DNA of 40,000 nt from Symbiodinium natans (Eukaryota; Sar; Dinophyceae; Suessiales; Symbiodiniaceae), in NCBI GenBank assembly GCA_905221605.1, contig CAJNDS010001935.1:180001-220000 (forward strand), in the 5' to 3' direction. Under the pieces are notes generated by a model. It had not been told where the DNA came from. It was given only the letters and a program-made list of their open reading frames with translations, and searched no databases. Below, one piece after another: positions 1 through 7,980 of this stretch. Every line of letters starts with the position of its first letter. Position 1 is the stretch's first letter. The position numbers and the translations under genes are program-made.

Positions 1-221
1 CCCCTTGCATGTCCACACGAGCGCGGCAGAGGATAAACATGTGCGTCCAGGAGCATCCCAATATCTCATGGCCCCCAGAAACCACGGCCCAACGGCAATC
101 ATCGAGACTGGCCTGCATGCACAGCTTGGGGCAGGTGTAAGTTTATGACTCAGGGGTTGAGGTACAATTATAGGTAGATAAGTATAAATGTAGATATAAA
201 TTAAATACATGAAGAAATATA

Positions 222-238
222 CATATATATATATATAT
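222..238. repeat. TA microsatellite
   Basis: About eight uninterrupted AT units in an AT-rich stretch (165-240). Confidence 0.8.
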
Positions 239-469
239 GCTAGAGTAAAAAGAGCGCCCCACAACTCGGAGCCATCACAAGCACTGAACAAGAGGAAACA
301 AGTGCGACTTCCGCAAGATTCTGCCCGAAACTGCCCAAGGGCATTCGCAAGAAGATACCATGCAGATGCAATCAGACACAGTCTGCCTTGGAGTGATCCG
401 CACTCTGTTGCCCGAAGTGTAGAACGAAGGTAGGAAACGCCAACTGCAGGGCCAGCGACAGATTGGAGT

Positions 470-793
470 TTGTGCCGGCTGATGATGGCAATCTGGAAGC
501 TGTACCCTCTCGAGAACAACAGGATCTTCGGGGAAACCAACCAATACAGATTACTTCTCTACACTCCGGCAACAAGACGCAGCTCGCTCAGCTTTCAAGC
601 TCGCCGAACATGGATCGCCATCTACACCGGCACATGTGCACACTACATCATGCACGGTCCCGTTGACTGTTTCAGAGTTGGTGGTCTAGGGTGCTTTCCC
701 GACCTGTATGACGCATCAGAATCAGCTCAGTGGTCCGGACTATGCGAAAGCTCTGTCTATGGCTGTGGATTGATAACACGCCCCGCGGCCTAG
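470..793 (+). CDS. Unrecognised open frame, 107 codons (exon candidate)
   Basis: An open frame of 107 codons ends in TAG at 791-793. The first codon is TTG, so the true start is not shown and this may be an internal or last exon. Its middle part (RRTWIAIYTGTCAHY, then FRVGGLGCFPDLYDASES) reads like ordinary protein with mixed hydrophobic and polar residues and no low-complexity runs. I recognise no domain. The surrounding 1-1070 has no other clear gene; it holds only a TA run at 222-238 and the TIR element at 912-1023. Coding status is a texture judgement. Confidence 0.3.
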   Translation: MCRLMMAIWKLYPLENNRIFGETNQYRLLLYTPATRRSSLSFQARRTWIAIYTGTCAHYIMHGPVDCFRVGGLGCFPDLYDASESAQWSGLCESSVYGCGLITRPAA

Positions 794-911
794 CCCTCCG
801 TGACATAGCGGCGGTGCCTGAGGGCATGGAATCGCAACGCGCTTGTGCAAGATATTCGCATGCGGCTGTTCGACAGCTTCGCTAGGCCGATCATGCGACC
901 GAGCTTAACCT

Positions 912-1023
912 ACTGGTTCTTCGTAGACAAAGAGGGAACTAGGTGCCTCATATCCCCCTATAAAAAGCCCTTTTACGGGACTCTATAAGGTACCGAATTC
1001 CCTCATTCGGTACTAGGAACAGT
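912..1023. mobile_element. TIR element, GGTTCTTAGTAGG family, copy 1
   Basis: The left end ACTGGTTCTTCGTA and right end TACTAGGAACAGT are imperfect inverted repeats about 26 bp long, with AGAGGGAA facing TTCCCTCAT inside them. The ~112-bp length and CCCTATAAAA-like interior match a better preserved copy at 15653-15751. No coding capacity, so a non-autonomous MITE-like element. Confidence 0.5.
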
Positions 1024-1074
1024 AAGTTAAAGGGGCTGGTTTTCATTGTGCATCAAGCCTGGATGAGTGCCAAG

Positions 1075-1168
1075 GGTGGGGTGTAGGGTTAGGGGTACAT
1101 ACAACCCTCACAACCCCAACCCTAAACCCTAAACCCTGAACCCTGAACCCAAAACCCTACACCCCCAA
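1075..1168. repeat. Degenerate telomere-type block, G-strand then C-strand
   Basis: A short TGTAGGGTTAGGGG part is followed by CCCTAAA and CCCTGAA words. The change of orientation inside one block makes it a fold-back. Confidence 0.7.
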
Positions 1169-1209
1169 CCAGGGCCCAGGCAAAGCCCAAAGAATCCCGA
1201 GTGCCTTAC

Positions 1210-1248
1210 CGCAACAAGCTGGCGGGAAGGCCTGATGCCGTCAAAGAA
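1210..1248 (-). CDS. Candidate 39-nt micro-exon
   Basis: On the minus strand a CTTCAG acceptor (1249-1254) and a consensus GTAAGG donor (1204-1209) bound exactly 39 nt. Two frames are open: FFDGIRPSRQLVA, or SLTASGLPASLLR after borrowing bases from the neighbouring exon. If the exon at 1380-1478 ends at its GT donor (two bases left over), the second frame is the phase-compatible one. The intron between them, 1249-1379, is nearly all TTTAGGG-type repeat. Product unknown. Confidence 0.35.
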
Positions 1249-1256
1249 CTGAAGCC

Positions 1257-1378
1257 CCCAAACCCTAAACCCTAAGTAAACCCTAAATAGACCCCAAATT
1301 TCTCCTAAATAAACCCTAAACTGGTCCTAAACCTTAAACCCTAAACCCTGAACCCTAAACCCTAAACCCCAAACCCCA
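1257..1378. repeat. CCCTAAA block with variants
   Basis: CCCTAAA units mixed with CCTAAGTAAA, CCCTAAATAG and CCTAAACTGGT variants. It lies in the predicted intron between minus-strand exons 1380-1478 and 1210-1248. Confidence 0.85.
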
Positions 1379-1379
1379 C

Positions 1380-1478
1380 ATGCGAAGTCTGCCTGGCTTG
1401 GTCCGGACGATCAGCACCTGGTCTCCCTGGGGGTGGTACCACACGGACCTGGAGGGCCCGTGACGCAACGGGGCCTTT
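1380..1478 (-). CDS. Candidate exon, unrecognised protein
   Basis: Minus-strand frame beginning after a GGATAG acceptor (AG at 1479-1480) and open to a GT donor at 1378-1379. The peptide contains SVWYHPQGDQVLIVRTKPG, with strongly GC-rich third positions and an alternating beta-strand-like pattern (QVLIVR). TTTAGGG blocks lie on both sides (1485-1536 and 1257-1378), so the exon is a 99-nt island between telomere-type arrays. No family recognised. Confidence 0.45.
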
Positions 1479-1484
1479 CTATCC

Positions 1485-1536
1485 GTTTAGGGTTTAGGGT
1501 TTAGGGTTTAGGGTTTAGGGTTTAGGGTTTAGGGTT
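1485..1536. repeat. TTTAGGG array, about 7 units
   Basis: Perfect tandem TTTAGGG. Confidence 0.95.
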
Positions 1537-1563
1537 CCAGACATCTCTCGGAGGGTTTTTTTG

Positions 1564-1592
1564 CTTAGGGTTTAGGGTTTGGGGTTTAGGGC
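1564..1592. repeat. TTTAGGG array, about 4 units
   Basis: Includes one TTTGGGG variant. Separated from the preceding array by 27 bp containing GGAGGGTTTTTTTGC, a relative of the conserved array-flanking motif at 22901 and 30562. Confidence 0.85.
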
Positions 1593-1661
1593 GCAAGGCT
1601 TGGGAGCGTGCTCGAGTTATGCAAGCCTTTTGCTTCATGTAACTTAGTTCGGGAGTGATTT

Positions 1662-1895
1662 TTGGGGCTTTTCAGGTTTCTAGGTGTTCGTTCCTCAGCC
1701 GCACAAGGACAAAGCTGCAAGTTAAATGTTCCTGCATCCGAGCACGCCATGGAATTTCATGGAAGTAGAGAATACGGGATGCTTGCATGCTCAGCTAGGC
1801 TGTCGAAGCGGATTCTGCTGGGAACCCAAGTTGGTGAACTGGCAGGAGGTGTTCGTCTGCAGTCTTACGGCGCCCTACAAGATGCAGCCCTCTAA
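1662..1895 (+). CDS. Unrecognised 77-codon open frame
   Basis: Plus-strand frame ending in TAA at 1893-1895. The C-terminal part (KRILLGTQVGELAGGVRLQS) has coding texture and follows a possible acceptor GCTCAGCTAG. The minus strand is also open here, so strand and coding status are uncertain. No domain recognised. Confidence 0.25.
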   Translation: MGLFRFLGVRSSAAQGQSCKLNVPASEHAMEFHGSREYGMLACSARLSKRILLGTQVGELAGGVRLQSYGALQDAAL

Positions 1896-1930
1896 GCCCA
1901 GTTGATATGTGTATATGGCGACATATGTCT

Positions 1931-2003
1931 ATATGTATATATATATATATATCATGATAAAATTCTATAATTCTACAATTCTATAGTTGTATAATTATAG
2001 AAT
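1931..2003. repeat. TA run followed by an AT-rich hairpin
   Basis: TATATA run at 1934-1952, then an inverted repeat at 1962-2003: ATTCTATAATTCTACAA against its near-exact reverse complement (one mismatch in 17). Confidence 0.7.
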
Positions 2004-2094
2004 TATTTGACTGACTGTAACCCGGAAAGGGTCCGGCCTGATACATCCCATTCAAAGCCAAGAGAGAAGCCTTGATGGAGGTAACCTTTCGTAA

Positions 2095-2151
2095 TACACA
2101 CACACACAAAGACTCCTCAACGAGTCCATCTCCCCCCCCCCCCCCCCCCCC
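2095..2151. repeat. CA microsatellite and 20-nt poly-C
   Basis: CA units at 2095-2107 and an uninterrupted run of 20 C at 2132-2151. Confidence 0.9.
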
Positions 2152-2312
2152 TGCCCCAGAATGCTGAGATGCCTCGCCTCTTTGAGCACAGGCTTCCTTT
2201 GAAGGACAAGGAGACGGGTGTGCTGGGCTACAGTTACAGCCAACTTGCCCATTCTACAGCGCTTCTTGTGGGGGTCATGAGTTCTAGGCTTGGTTGCAAG
2301 GATTGGGTTGTC

Positions 2313-2404
2313 GGGTTTAGGGTTATAGGGTTATAGGGTTATAGGGTTATAGGGTTATAGGGTTATAGGGTTATAGGGTTTAGGGTTTAGGGTTTAGGGT
2401 TTAG
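2313..2404. repeat. Variant telomere-type array TTATAGGG
   Basis: One TTTAGGG, then about eight units of the octamer TTATAGGG, then three TTTAGGG. The homogenised variant lies between canonical units. Confidence 0.95.
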
Positions 2405-2521
2405 TTCCAGGTAAGCGTCAGAGTCCAAGAGAGGCATGGGATGTCCTGGAACCCTCCACCGACTCCACCTCGGCTGCTCGTGGAACTCTTGCGGGTTCAG
2501 GGCTTCTGGTGTTTGGGACAT
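2405..2521 (-). CDS. Strand-ambiguous exon candidate
   Basis: On the minus strand an ATG at 2519-2521 opens a frame (MSQTPEALNPQEFHEQ, then PRWSRWRVPGHPMPLLDSDA) running into the CCCTAAA block. On the plus strand the same interval follows a CCAG|GTAAGC-like junction at 2407-2414 and is open in another frame (SPREAWDVLEPSTDSTSAAR). Both have coding texture. The minus reading has a real ATG and is slightly preferred. Product not recognised. Confidence 0.3.
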
Positions 2522-2548
2522 GATGAAGAAGAATGAAAAAAACAATCT

Positions 2549-2601
2549 ATATATATATATATATATATATATGGTCACCCCCCCCCAATGGACCCACCGC
2601 G
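2549..2601. repeat. TA run plus conserved 28-bp tag (copy 1)
   Basis: A TA run is followed by TCACCCCCCCCCAATGG and ACCCACCGCGG. The same tag recurs inverted at 5250-5278, again beside a TA run, so it is a dispersed repeat and not only a microsatellite. Confidence 0.7.
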
Positions 2602-2744
2602 GGCCTTGATCTTTGCAAAAGTACCGCAAATACCGATAAAACCTATGCTGTCTGGTGATTTTCCGGTGACCGGATTTTTGACTGTATTCCTTCATTCACC
2701 CTCTCACACACGCACGGAGGGTTTTTCTTTCTGTTGGCTTTTGT

Positions 2745-4110
2745 TTATAATTTAAGATCTAGGCATTTAAACCTAAGCCTGCAAAAAAGAAACAAACTTA
2801 ACCTTTAAACCCTGTAGGGTTAAGGTTTAAAGGTTAAGGGTTTAAGATTTAGGCATTTGAACCTATGCCGGTAATTAAAGCTAAGCCCTTAACCTTTAAA
2901 TTCTATCGGGTTGAGATTTTTACAGGTTTAGGGTTTAAGATGTAGGCATTTAAACCTAAGCCTGCAACTAATTTTAAACCTTTAACCTTTAAACCCTGTA
3001 GGGTTAAAGTTTAGAGGCTTAGGGTTTAATATTTAGCCATTTAAACCTGTAGCCAAGCCCTTAACCTTTAAACCCTATAGGGTTAAGATTTTTAAAGGTT
3101 TAGGATATAAGATGTAGGCATTTAAACCTAATTAAGCCTGCAACTAATTTTAAACCCTTAACCTTTAAACCCTGTTGGGCTAAGGTTTAAAGGTTTCGGG
3201 CTTAAGATTTAGGCATTTAAACCTATTCCGGCAATTTACGCTAAGCCTCTAACCTTTAAACCCTATAGGGTTAAGATATTTAAAGGTTTAGGGTTTAAGT
3301 TTAAGGTTTAGGTATTTAGACCTATGCCGGCAGTTCATATTGAACCCTTAACCTTAAACCCCATAGGGATGAGATTTAAAGGTTTAGGATTCTTTACTTA
3401 GACATTTAAATCCAAGCTGACGATTCAACCTAAACCCTTAACCTTTAAACCCTATAGGGTGAAGGTTTAAAGTTTTAGGGTTTAAGATTCAGACATTTAA
3501 ACCTAAGACAGCGATTAACACTAAGCCCTTAACCTTTAAACCCTATAGGGTTAAGGTTTAAAGGTTTGGGGTTTAAGATTCAGGCATTTAAAGCTAAGTA
3601 TGTAATCAATTTGTCACCCTTAACACCTCTAAACTCTGTAGTGTGAAGGTTTAAAGGCTTAGGGTTTAAAACAACCTAAGCCCCCTAAGCCCATAGAGTT
3701 TAAACCTTAAGGGTTTAAGGTTTACGCATCTATTCCTTAACCCTAAACCCTCTAGGGTCAGGACCCTAAAGCCCTCGGCAATCAAGCCTAAACCCTTGAC
3801 CTTCAAACCCCATAGGATGAAGGTTTAAAGGTTTGGGGTTTAAGACTTAGGCATTTAAACCTAGAGGGCATTTAAGCCTTAATCCTAAACCCTTTAGGGT
3901 CAGAACCTTAGCACCCTATAGGGGTCTAGCACGTTCAAAGGCTTGAACCCTACAGGCGCTGAAGGTATACATGTCCTATCGGTTTTTAAACCATTACACC
4001 CTGTAAGAAGGTTTAGGGTCTTTTCGGGGTCTATCTCTAAATTTCTCACGGGGTTAACCCTGCAGGGTTTAAAGTTAAAGGTTTAGGGTTAAAGGTTAAG
4101 GCAATACCTA
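2745..4110. repeat. Degenerate ~93-bp satellite made of telomere-like words
   Basis: The word AACCTTTAAACCCT recurs about every 77-100 bp (near 2799, 2891, 2985, 3062, 3159, 3251, 3351, 3439, 3532). Each monomer has an imperfect palindrome, CCTTTAAACCCTATAGGG facing GGTTTAAAGG, then TTTAGGGTTTAAGATTTAGG and CATTTAAACCTAAGCC. There are roughly 14 diverged copies, worse towards the right end. No open frame. Probably an old array amplified from TTTAGGG-rich DNA. Confidence 0.85.
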
Positions 4111-4166
4111 TAGGATTAGAACCTTATAACCCTGTAGTGCATGAGGCTTAAACCCCTAAAACTTAA

Positions 4167-4603
4167 CCATCTTTTTCTCGAGAAAACCAAAAAAACCAAA
4201 AAACCAAAAAAACAAAAAAAACCAAAAAAAACATCTTTTCCAAAACTATGGGGCTGGGGCCTCCAAAAGATGGTTTTTTTGGTTTTCTCGAGAAAAAGAT
4301 GGTTTTTTTGGTTCGAAACCATCTTTTTCTCGAGAAAAAGATGGTTTTTGAGCAGCCGCTCTTCGAAAAACCATCTTTTTCTCGAGAAAAAGATGGTTTT
4401 TAGAGATCTTACCCTGGAAAAACCATCTTTTTCTCGAGAAAAAGATGGTTTCCGGAGGTCTTGTCCTGGTAAAACCATCTTTTTCTCGAGAAAAAGATGG
4501 TTTTTGGAGGTCTTCTCCTGGTAAAACCATCTTTTTCTCGAGAAAAAGATGGTTTTTCGAAGGATGGTTGCTCAAAACAATCTTTTTCTCGAGAAAAAGA
4601 TGG
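4167..4603. repeat. Palindrome array, higher-order unit 1
   Basis: Six copies of a 26-bp palindrome (CCATCTTTTTCTC plus its reverse complement, XhoI site CTCGAG at the centre) start at 4319, 4371, 4423, 4475, 4527 and 4578; the sixth has one mismatch. The period is 52 bp, palindrome 26 and spacer 26. Half-palindromes at 4168 and 4283 flank an A-rich stretch and the word CAAAACTATGGGGCTGGGGC. Spacer 1 and spacer 5 are reverse complements of each other; spacers 2-4 are near-identical (GGAGGTCTTGTCCTGG). Open frames on both strands are repeat artefacts. Confidence 0.95.
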
Positions 4604-4618
4604 TTTCGAACCAAAAAA

Positions 4619-5112
4619 CCATCTTTTTCTCGAGAAAACTAAAAAAAAAACAAAAAAAACATCTTTTCCAAAACTATGGGGCTGGGGCCTTCAAGAGATG
4701 GTTTTTTTGGTTTTCTCGAGAAAAAGATGGTTTTTTTGGTTCGAAACCATCTTTTTCTCGAGAAAAAGATGGTTTTTGAGCAGCCGCTCTTCGAAAAACC
4801 ATCTTTTTCTCGAGAAAAAGATGGTTTTTGGAGATCTTGTCCTGGAAAAACCATCTTTTTCTCGAGAAAAAGATGGTTTTTGGAGGTCTTGTCCTGGAAA
4901 AACCATCTTTTTCTCGAGAAAAAGATGGTTTTTGGAGGTCTTGTCCTGGTAAAACCATCTTTTTCTCGAGAAAAAGATGGTTTTTAGAAGAGCGGCTGCT
5001 CAAAATCCATCTTTTTCTCGAGAAAAAGATGGTTTCGAACCAAAAAAACCATCTTTTTCTCGAGAAAACCAAAAAAAACCATCTTTTGGAGGACCCAGCC
5101 CCATAGTTTTGG
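4619..5112. repeat. Palindrome array, higher-order unit 2 with inverted end
   Basis: The same six-palindrome unit is repeated with starts 4747, 4799, 4851, 4903, 4955 and 5007, exactly 52 bp apart. It lies 428 bp from unit 1. The right end (5069-5112) carries the word CAGCCCCATAGTTTTGG, the reverse complement of the word before each unit, so the unit is bounded by an inverted repeat and can fold into one long hairpin. Confidence 0.95.
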
Positions 5113-5219
5113 AAAAGATGGTTTTTTTTTTTGTTTTTTTTGGTTTTTTTTGGTTTTTTGGGTTTTTTGGATTTTTTTGGTTTGTTGGTTTTTGTTAGTT
5201 TCTTGTTTTGTTGTTTTTT
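5113..5219. repeat. T-rich (GGTTTTTT)n tract
   Basis: Imperfect GGTTTTTT/GGGTTTTTT units. The complementary A-rich (CCAAAAAA)n tract sits at 4186-4233, so the two can pair as the outermost stem of the palindrome block. Confidence 0.85.
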
Positions 5220-5249
5220 GCCTTGATCTGGCTAGGACTCGGCTGCCAT

Positions 5250-5278
5250 CCGCGGTGGGTCCATTGGGGGGGGGTGAG
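5250..5278. repeat. Conserved 28-bp tag (copy 2, inverted)
   Basis: CCGCGGTGGGTCCATTGGGG is the reverse complement of the tag at 2574-2601. Confidence 0.75.
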
Positions 5279-5324
5279 CTAATATATATATAGAGAGAGA
5301 ATATGTATATATATATATAATATA

Positions 5325-5356
<32 letters not shown>

Positions 5357-5392
5357 GTATATGTATATAGTTATATATATAGATATATATAT
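5279..5392. repeat. TA-rich microsatellite
   Basis: Long TA runs with GA and TG interruptions. Confidence 0.9.
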
Positions 5393-5538
5393 CAAACCAC
5401 CAGGTTTTATAACAAGGGCTCAGACCCGGACTCACCGCAACACCCTAAAGCCCGAGTCTCGGACTGATGGATTCGACAGATGCAGCTCCCCACCGAAGGC
5501 CCAAGCAGCCCAACAGATCCAAAAGCTTCCACGCAGGA

Positions 5539-5580
5539 CCTAAACCCTAAACCCTAAACCCTAAACCCCAAACCCTAAAC
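5539..5580. repeat. CCCTAAA array, about 6 units
   Basis: Immediately follows, on the minus strand, the GT donor of the exon candidate 5581-5700. Confidence 0.95.
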
Positions 5581-5700
5581 CCGACAAGCCGCAGCCCTGG
5601 TGTAGAAGTGCCTCCAATGCTGCGCAGCTAGGGGCCTCTGCGCGGCGCCCGAAGCAGGTGGCCTGGCAAGGACATGGGCCGACATGGGGCCCTTTTCGAT
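5581..5700 (-). CDS. Candidate 120-nt exon between two telomere-type arrays
   Basis: On the minus strand the exon follows a CTTCAGCAG acceptor and ends CGG|GTTTAGGG, so the donor GT is the first base pair of a TTTAGGG array. Two frames are open for 40 codons: one contains IEKGPMSAHVLARPPASG, the other RAEAPSCAALEALLHQGCG. The second is the phase-compatible continuation of the exon at 5805-5965. Length, splice sites and GC-rich codons support an exon; product unknown. Confidence 0.45.
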
Positions 5701-5713
5701 CTGCTGAAGGATG

Positions 5714-5800
5714 GGGTTTAGGGTTTAGGGTTTAGGGTTTAGGGTTTAGGGTTTAGGGTTTAGGGTTTAGGGTTTAGGGTTTAGGGTTTAGGGTTTAGGG
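5714..5800. repeat. TTTAGGG array, about 12 perfect units
   Basis: Fills almost all of the predicted 104-nt minus-strand intron 5701-5804. Confidence 0.97.
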
Positions 5801-5804
5801 ATAC

Positions 5805-5965
5805 GAAGCGCTTCGATGCACAGAAAAGGTGCCTTGGGCACGTCCAGGCGCCAGTCGAACTCGGCGAAAGCAGCGGACACGTTGGCGAAGCTGCCCGACT
5901 CGCGCAAGCGCTCGAGGCTCACGGCCAAGGACGGGGCGACGCAACCAAGCCTGATCTCTCGAACA
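5805..5965 (-). CDS. Candidate exon, weakly COMM-domain-like
   Basis: Minus-strand frame starting after a TTGCAAG acceptor and ending at a GTATCC donor (5799-5804) that runs directly into CCCTAAA repeats. It reads REIRLGCVAPSLAVSLERL, then SFANVSAAFAEFDWRLDVPK. The FDWRLDV word resembles the W-R-x-D core of COMM-domain proteins (COMMD family), but the rest of the domain is not visible, so this is only a suggestion. Codon third positions are GC-rich. Confidence 0.45.
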
Positions 5966-6054
5966 CTTGCAAGTTACGTCCTGATGCTCTGACTCTGGGA
6001 GATATTTTCAATTTACGATCCAGCTATTCGTTCTTCTCCGCGGCATACAACTTT

Positions 6055-6290
6055 TCAGAGTCCTGTCTTCAAGTTGTGCAGGAGTTCTTTGGTTTTTGTC
6101 GACAAGTCCAAAGCACTCACAGTGGACAGAGTTGCCATTCTGTGGTCGGGAAGCTTCTCGTCTCGGGTGCTCACAGCACCATACATGGAGAGGCGGTCGA
6201 GAGCACCCGGTGTCGCCTCCAGCGCCGACTGGACAAAGGCAGTGAGGCTCGTTGAGCTGCCGAAGTCGTGGCCATAGTACTTCCTCACAT
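6055..6290 (-). CDS. Candidate exon upstream of 5805-5965
   Basis: Minus-strand frame of 77 codons, starting after a CGCCAG acceptor (AG at 6291-6292) next to the array 6302-6408 and open to TGA at 6055-6057. It includes KYYGHDFGSSTSLTAFVQSA and ALDRLSMYGAVSTRDEKLPD. A consensus GTGAGT donor lies inside it, so the real exon may end earlier. Texture strongly protein-like; family unknown. Probably the same gene as the exon at 5805-5965. Confidence 0.45.
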
Positions 6291-6301
6291 CTGGCGAGCG
6301 A

Positions 6302-6408
6302 TAGGGTTTAGGGTTTAGGGTTTAGGGTTTAGGGTTTTAGGGTTTTAGGGTTTTAGGGTTTTAGGGTTTTAGGGTTTTTGGGTTTTTGGGTTTTTGGGTT
6401 TTTGGGTT
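6302..6408. repeat. Telomere-type array drifting TTTAGGG > TTTTAGGG > TTTTTGGG
   Basis: Four TTTAGGG, then five TTTTAGGG, then four TTTTTGGG units in ordered blocks. Confidence 0.95.
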
Positions 6409-6450
6409 ATTCAACTCCAGTCACCTGAGTGCCCGTGCCAGCTACCAGTC

Positions 6451-6610
6451 TCAATGTTGAAACAAGCTATGCAAGCTTCCGGGTTCATCTTCAGGGACTT
6501 CAGGGGTCTTTGTGCTATGTGTGCAAAGGGTCAGCAGTGGTGGCAAGGTCACCCGACGTTTCGGCAGGTCTTCCACCGTCAATGAGTCCACCAAGTACTG
6601 CCTCCAGTCA
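6451..6610 (-). CDS. Candidate exon, minus strand
   Basis: Minus-strand frame reading DWRQYLVDSLTVEDLPKRR and TPEVPEDEPGSLHSLFQH, ending in TGA at 6451-6453. A plus-strand frame (SYASFRVHLQGLQGSLCYVC) overlaps, so strand is not certain. The minus reading is favoured because neighbouring candidates at 5.6-6.3 kb are minus. Confidence 0.3.
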
Positions 6611-7110
6611 GCACAAGAAGGGCCGCTCCAAGTCCCATATGGGCTTCCGAGTTGAAGTTTAGGGCTATAAGACTTATAACCATTTGTAGCTACTAAGGGT
6701 GGGGGGGGGGGCTTACTGGCTGGTCCTATACAGCTTCCACCTTCAGTCCCAAATCCTCGACCTTGAAAACTGCCCAAGGCACCCGCAGTTGAGAAGCAGC
6801 TGCTCGCGCACCTGAATTTCTATTTTTTGGCTGCAAGGTGTTCCGGCGTTCTGGGTTCGCCATTTCAACTCTAGACTGCCTAGCTCTACGCGAAGCCCCA
6901 AACAGCCTGTGCCGAAACCACCGGGCCCTATATAGACTACTATAAACGTTACCCTCGTAGTTCGAGAATCACCAAGCCAACGGGGAATCTGAAACTCTTA
7001 GCCACATGGCTGCATCCTGGCTGCTACTTTTACCATGAGCAGGAACAAATCTTGACCCCAGGACCACCAAACCCCATAAATAACACCCCACGATTAAAGA
7101 AGTCAAAACA

Positions 7111-7480
7111 ATGCACCGGGTGTCAGTCACACACACACACACTCAGTCACTCACTCACTTGTATGGTGGCGGGGCAATGATCTACGCAAACGTTGTTGGG
7201 AAAGTGCTGCGGCTGCGACCTCGTAGGTGTGAAACCGGGGTCCATCACTGCAGGTATGCTTTGCGAGCTGAAGACGTGCAACTCTGTGTCCGCTGCTTTC
7301 TTATCACAGGGTGCGAAAAGCGAGGGGTCCCTCCTCTGCATCCAAGCCCTTAGGGCTGGTTCTGCTTGCTGTAAAGGGGAGCCGCCTCCCTCTCCTCACC
7401 CTCCCCACCCTCCTTCTTCTGAAGGGGAAGGGTTTGGGGGGCTCGGAACTACAGGCTTCCTATGCGTCCCCAAGCCCTGA
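7111..7480 (+). CDS. Unassigned overlapping open frames
   Basis: Two overlapping plus-strand frames, 7111-7353 and 7193-7480. A possible short intron is visible: CTGCAG|GTATGC at about 7251-7256 and a TTATCACAG acceptor near 7310. No domain recognised and strand unproven. A TCAC/CA microsatellite lies at 7128-7160. The stretches 6670-7110 and 7480-7860 show no better candidate. Confidence 0.2.
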
Positions 7481-7902
7481 AGCTGTGGCCGAGGTGCGAG
7501 ACCCGCATGGTAGATGCGCAGCGGCGGGCAGCCGAATCGGAAGGGATAGGAGATCCCGAAGCTCACCTTCAGGGAGTCCAGGCTTGAGACCAGCAATTTG
7601 GTTTTTTCTTGGAAACGAGGGGTGCCCAAGTGGCTTCAGGTATTCTGTCTGGCTTCGCGGCTCACTTGCTTCAGGCTAAATTCTGAGATCGCCATATCAT
7701 GTGTGGCTTCTAACTCTACGGGGCCTCATGGGAACAGTCCTGCGCATGGGATCCTCAAAGCAGGTCCCGGTCGAGCCTCCTGATTTCGGACGGTCTTTTC
7801 CGTCCATCGACCGAAAACAACTGCGAAGCCCGACAAGGCTTTGAATATACTCTAACCAATCAGACTCTCAGCCCCTGCCTCAAAACTGCTTGACAATCCC
7901 TC

Positions 7903-7903
7903 T

Positions 7904-7939
<36 letters not shown>

Positions 7940-7980
7940 CCCACCCACCCAGCCAGCCACACACACACACACACACACAC
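7903..7980. repeat. CGCA / CCAC / CA compound microsatellite
   Basis: About nine CGCA units, then CCAC and CCAG units, then a CA run. It begins where the duplicated segment 7981-8477 ends, and replaces the unique sequence found beside the other copy. Confidence 0.9.

Noticed and set aside
4319-5032. CRISPR array
   Set aside because: Repeat and spacer lengths look CRISPR-like, but the repeats are perfect palindromes, the spacers are related or reverse complements of each other, there are no cas genes, and the setting is eukaryotic.
4116-5198. Open frames of 65-151 codons in the palindrome array (repeating PSFSREKDGF-type words)
   Set aside because: They occur on both strands and in several frames because the repeat is palindromic and lacks stops; no independent sign of translation.
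5232-5435. Frames rich in Ile-Tyr at TA runs
   Set aside because: Simple-sequence translations of TA microsatellites.
5714-5800. True chromosome end
   Set aside because: Arrays are short, internal, in both orientations and followed by unique coding-like sequence.
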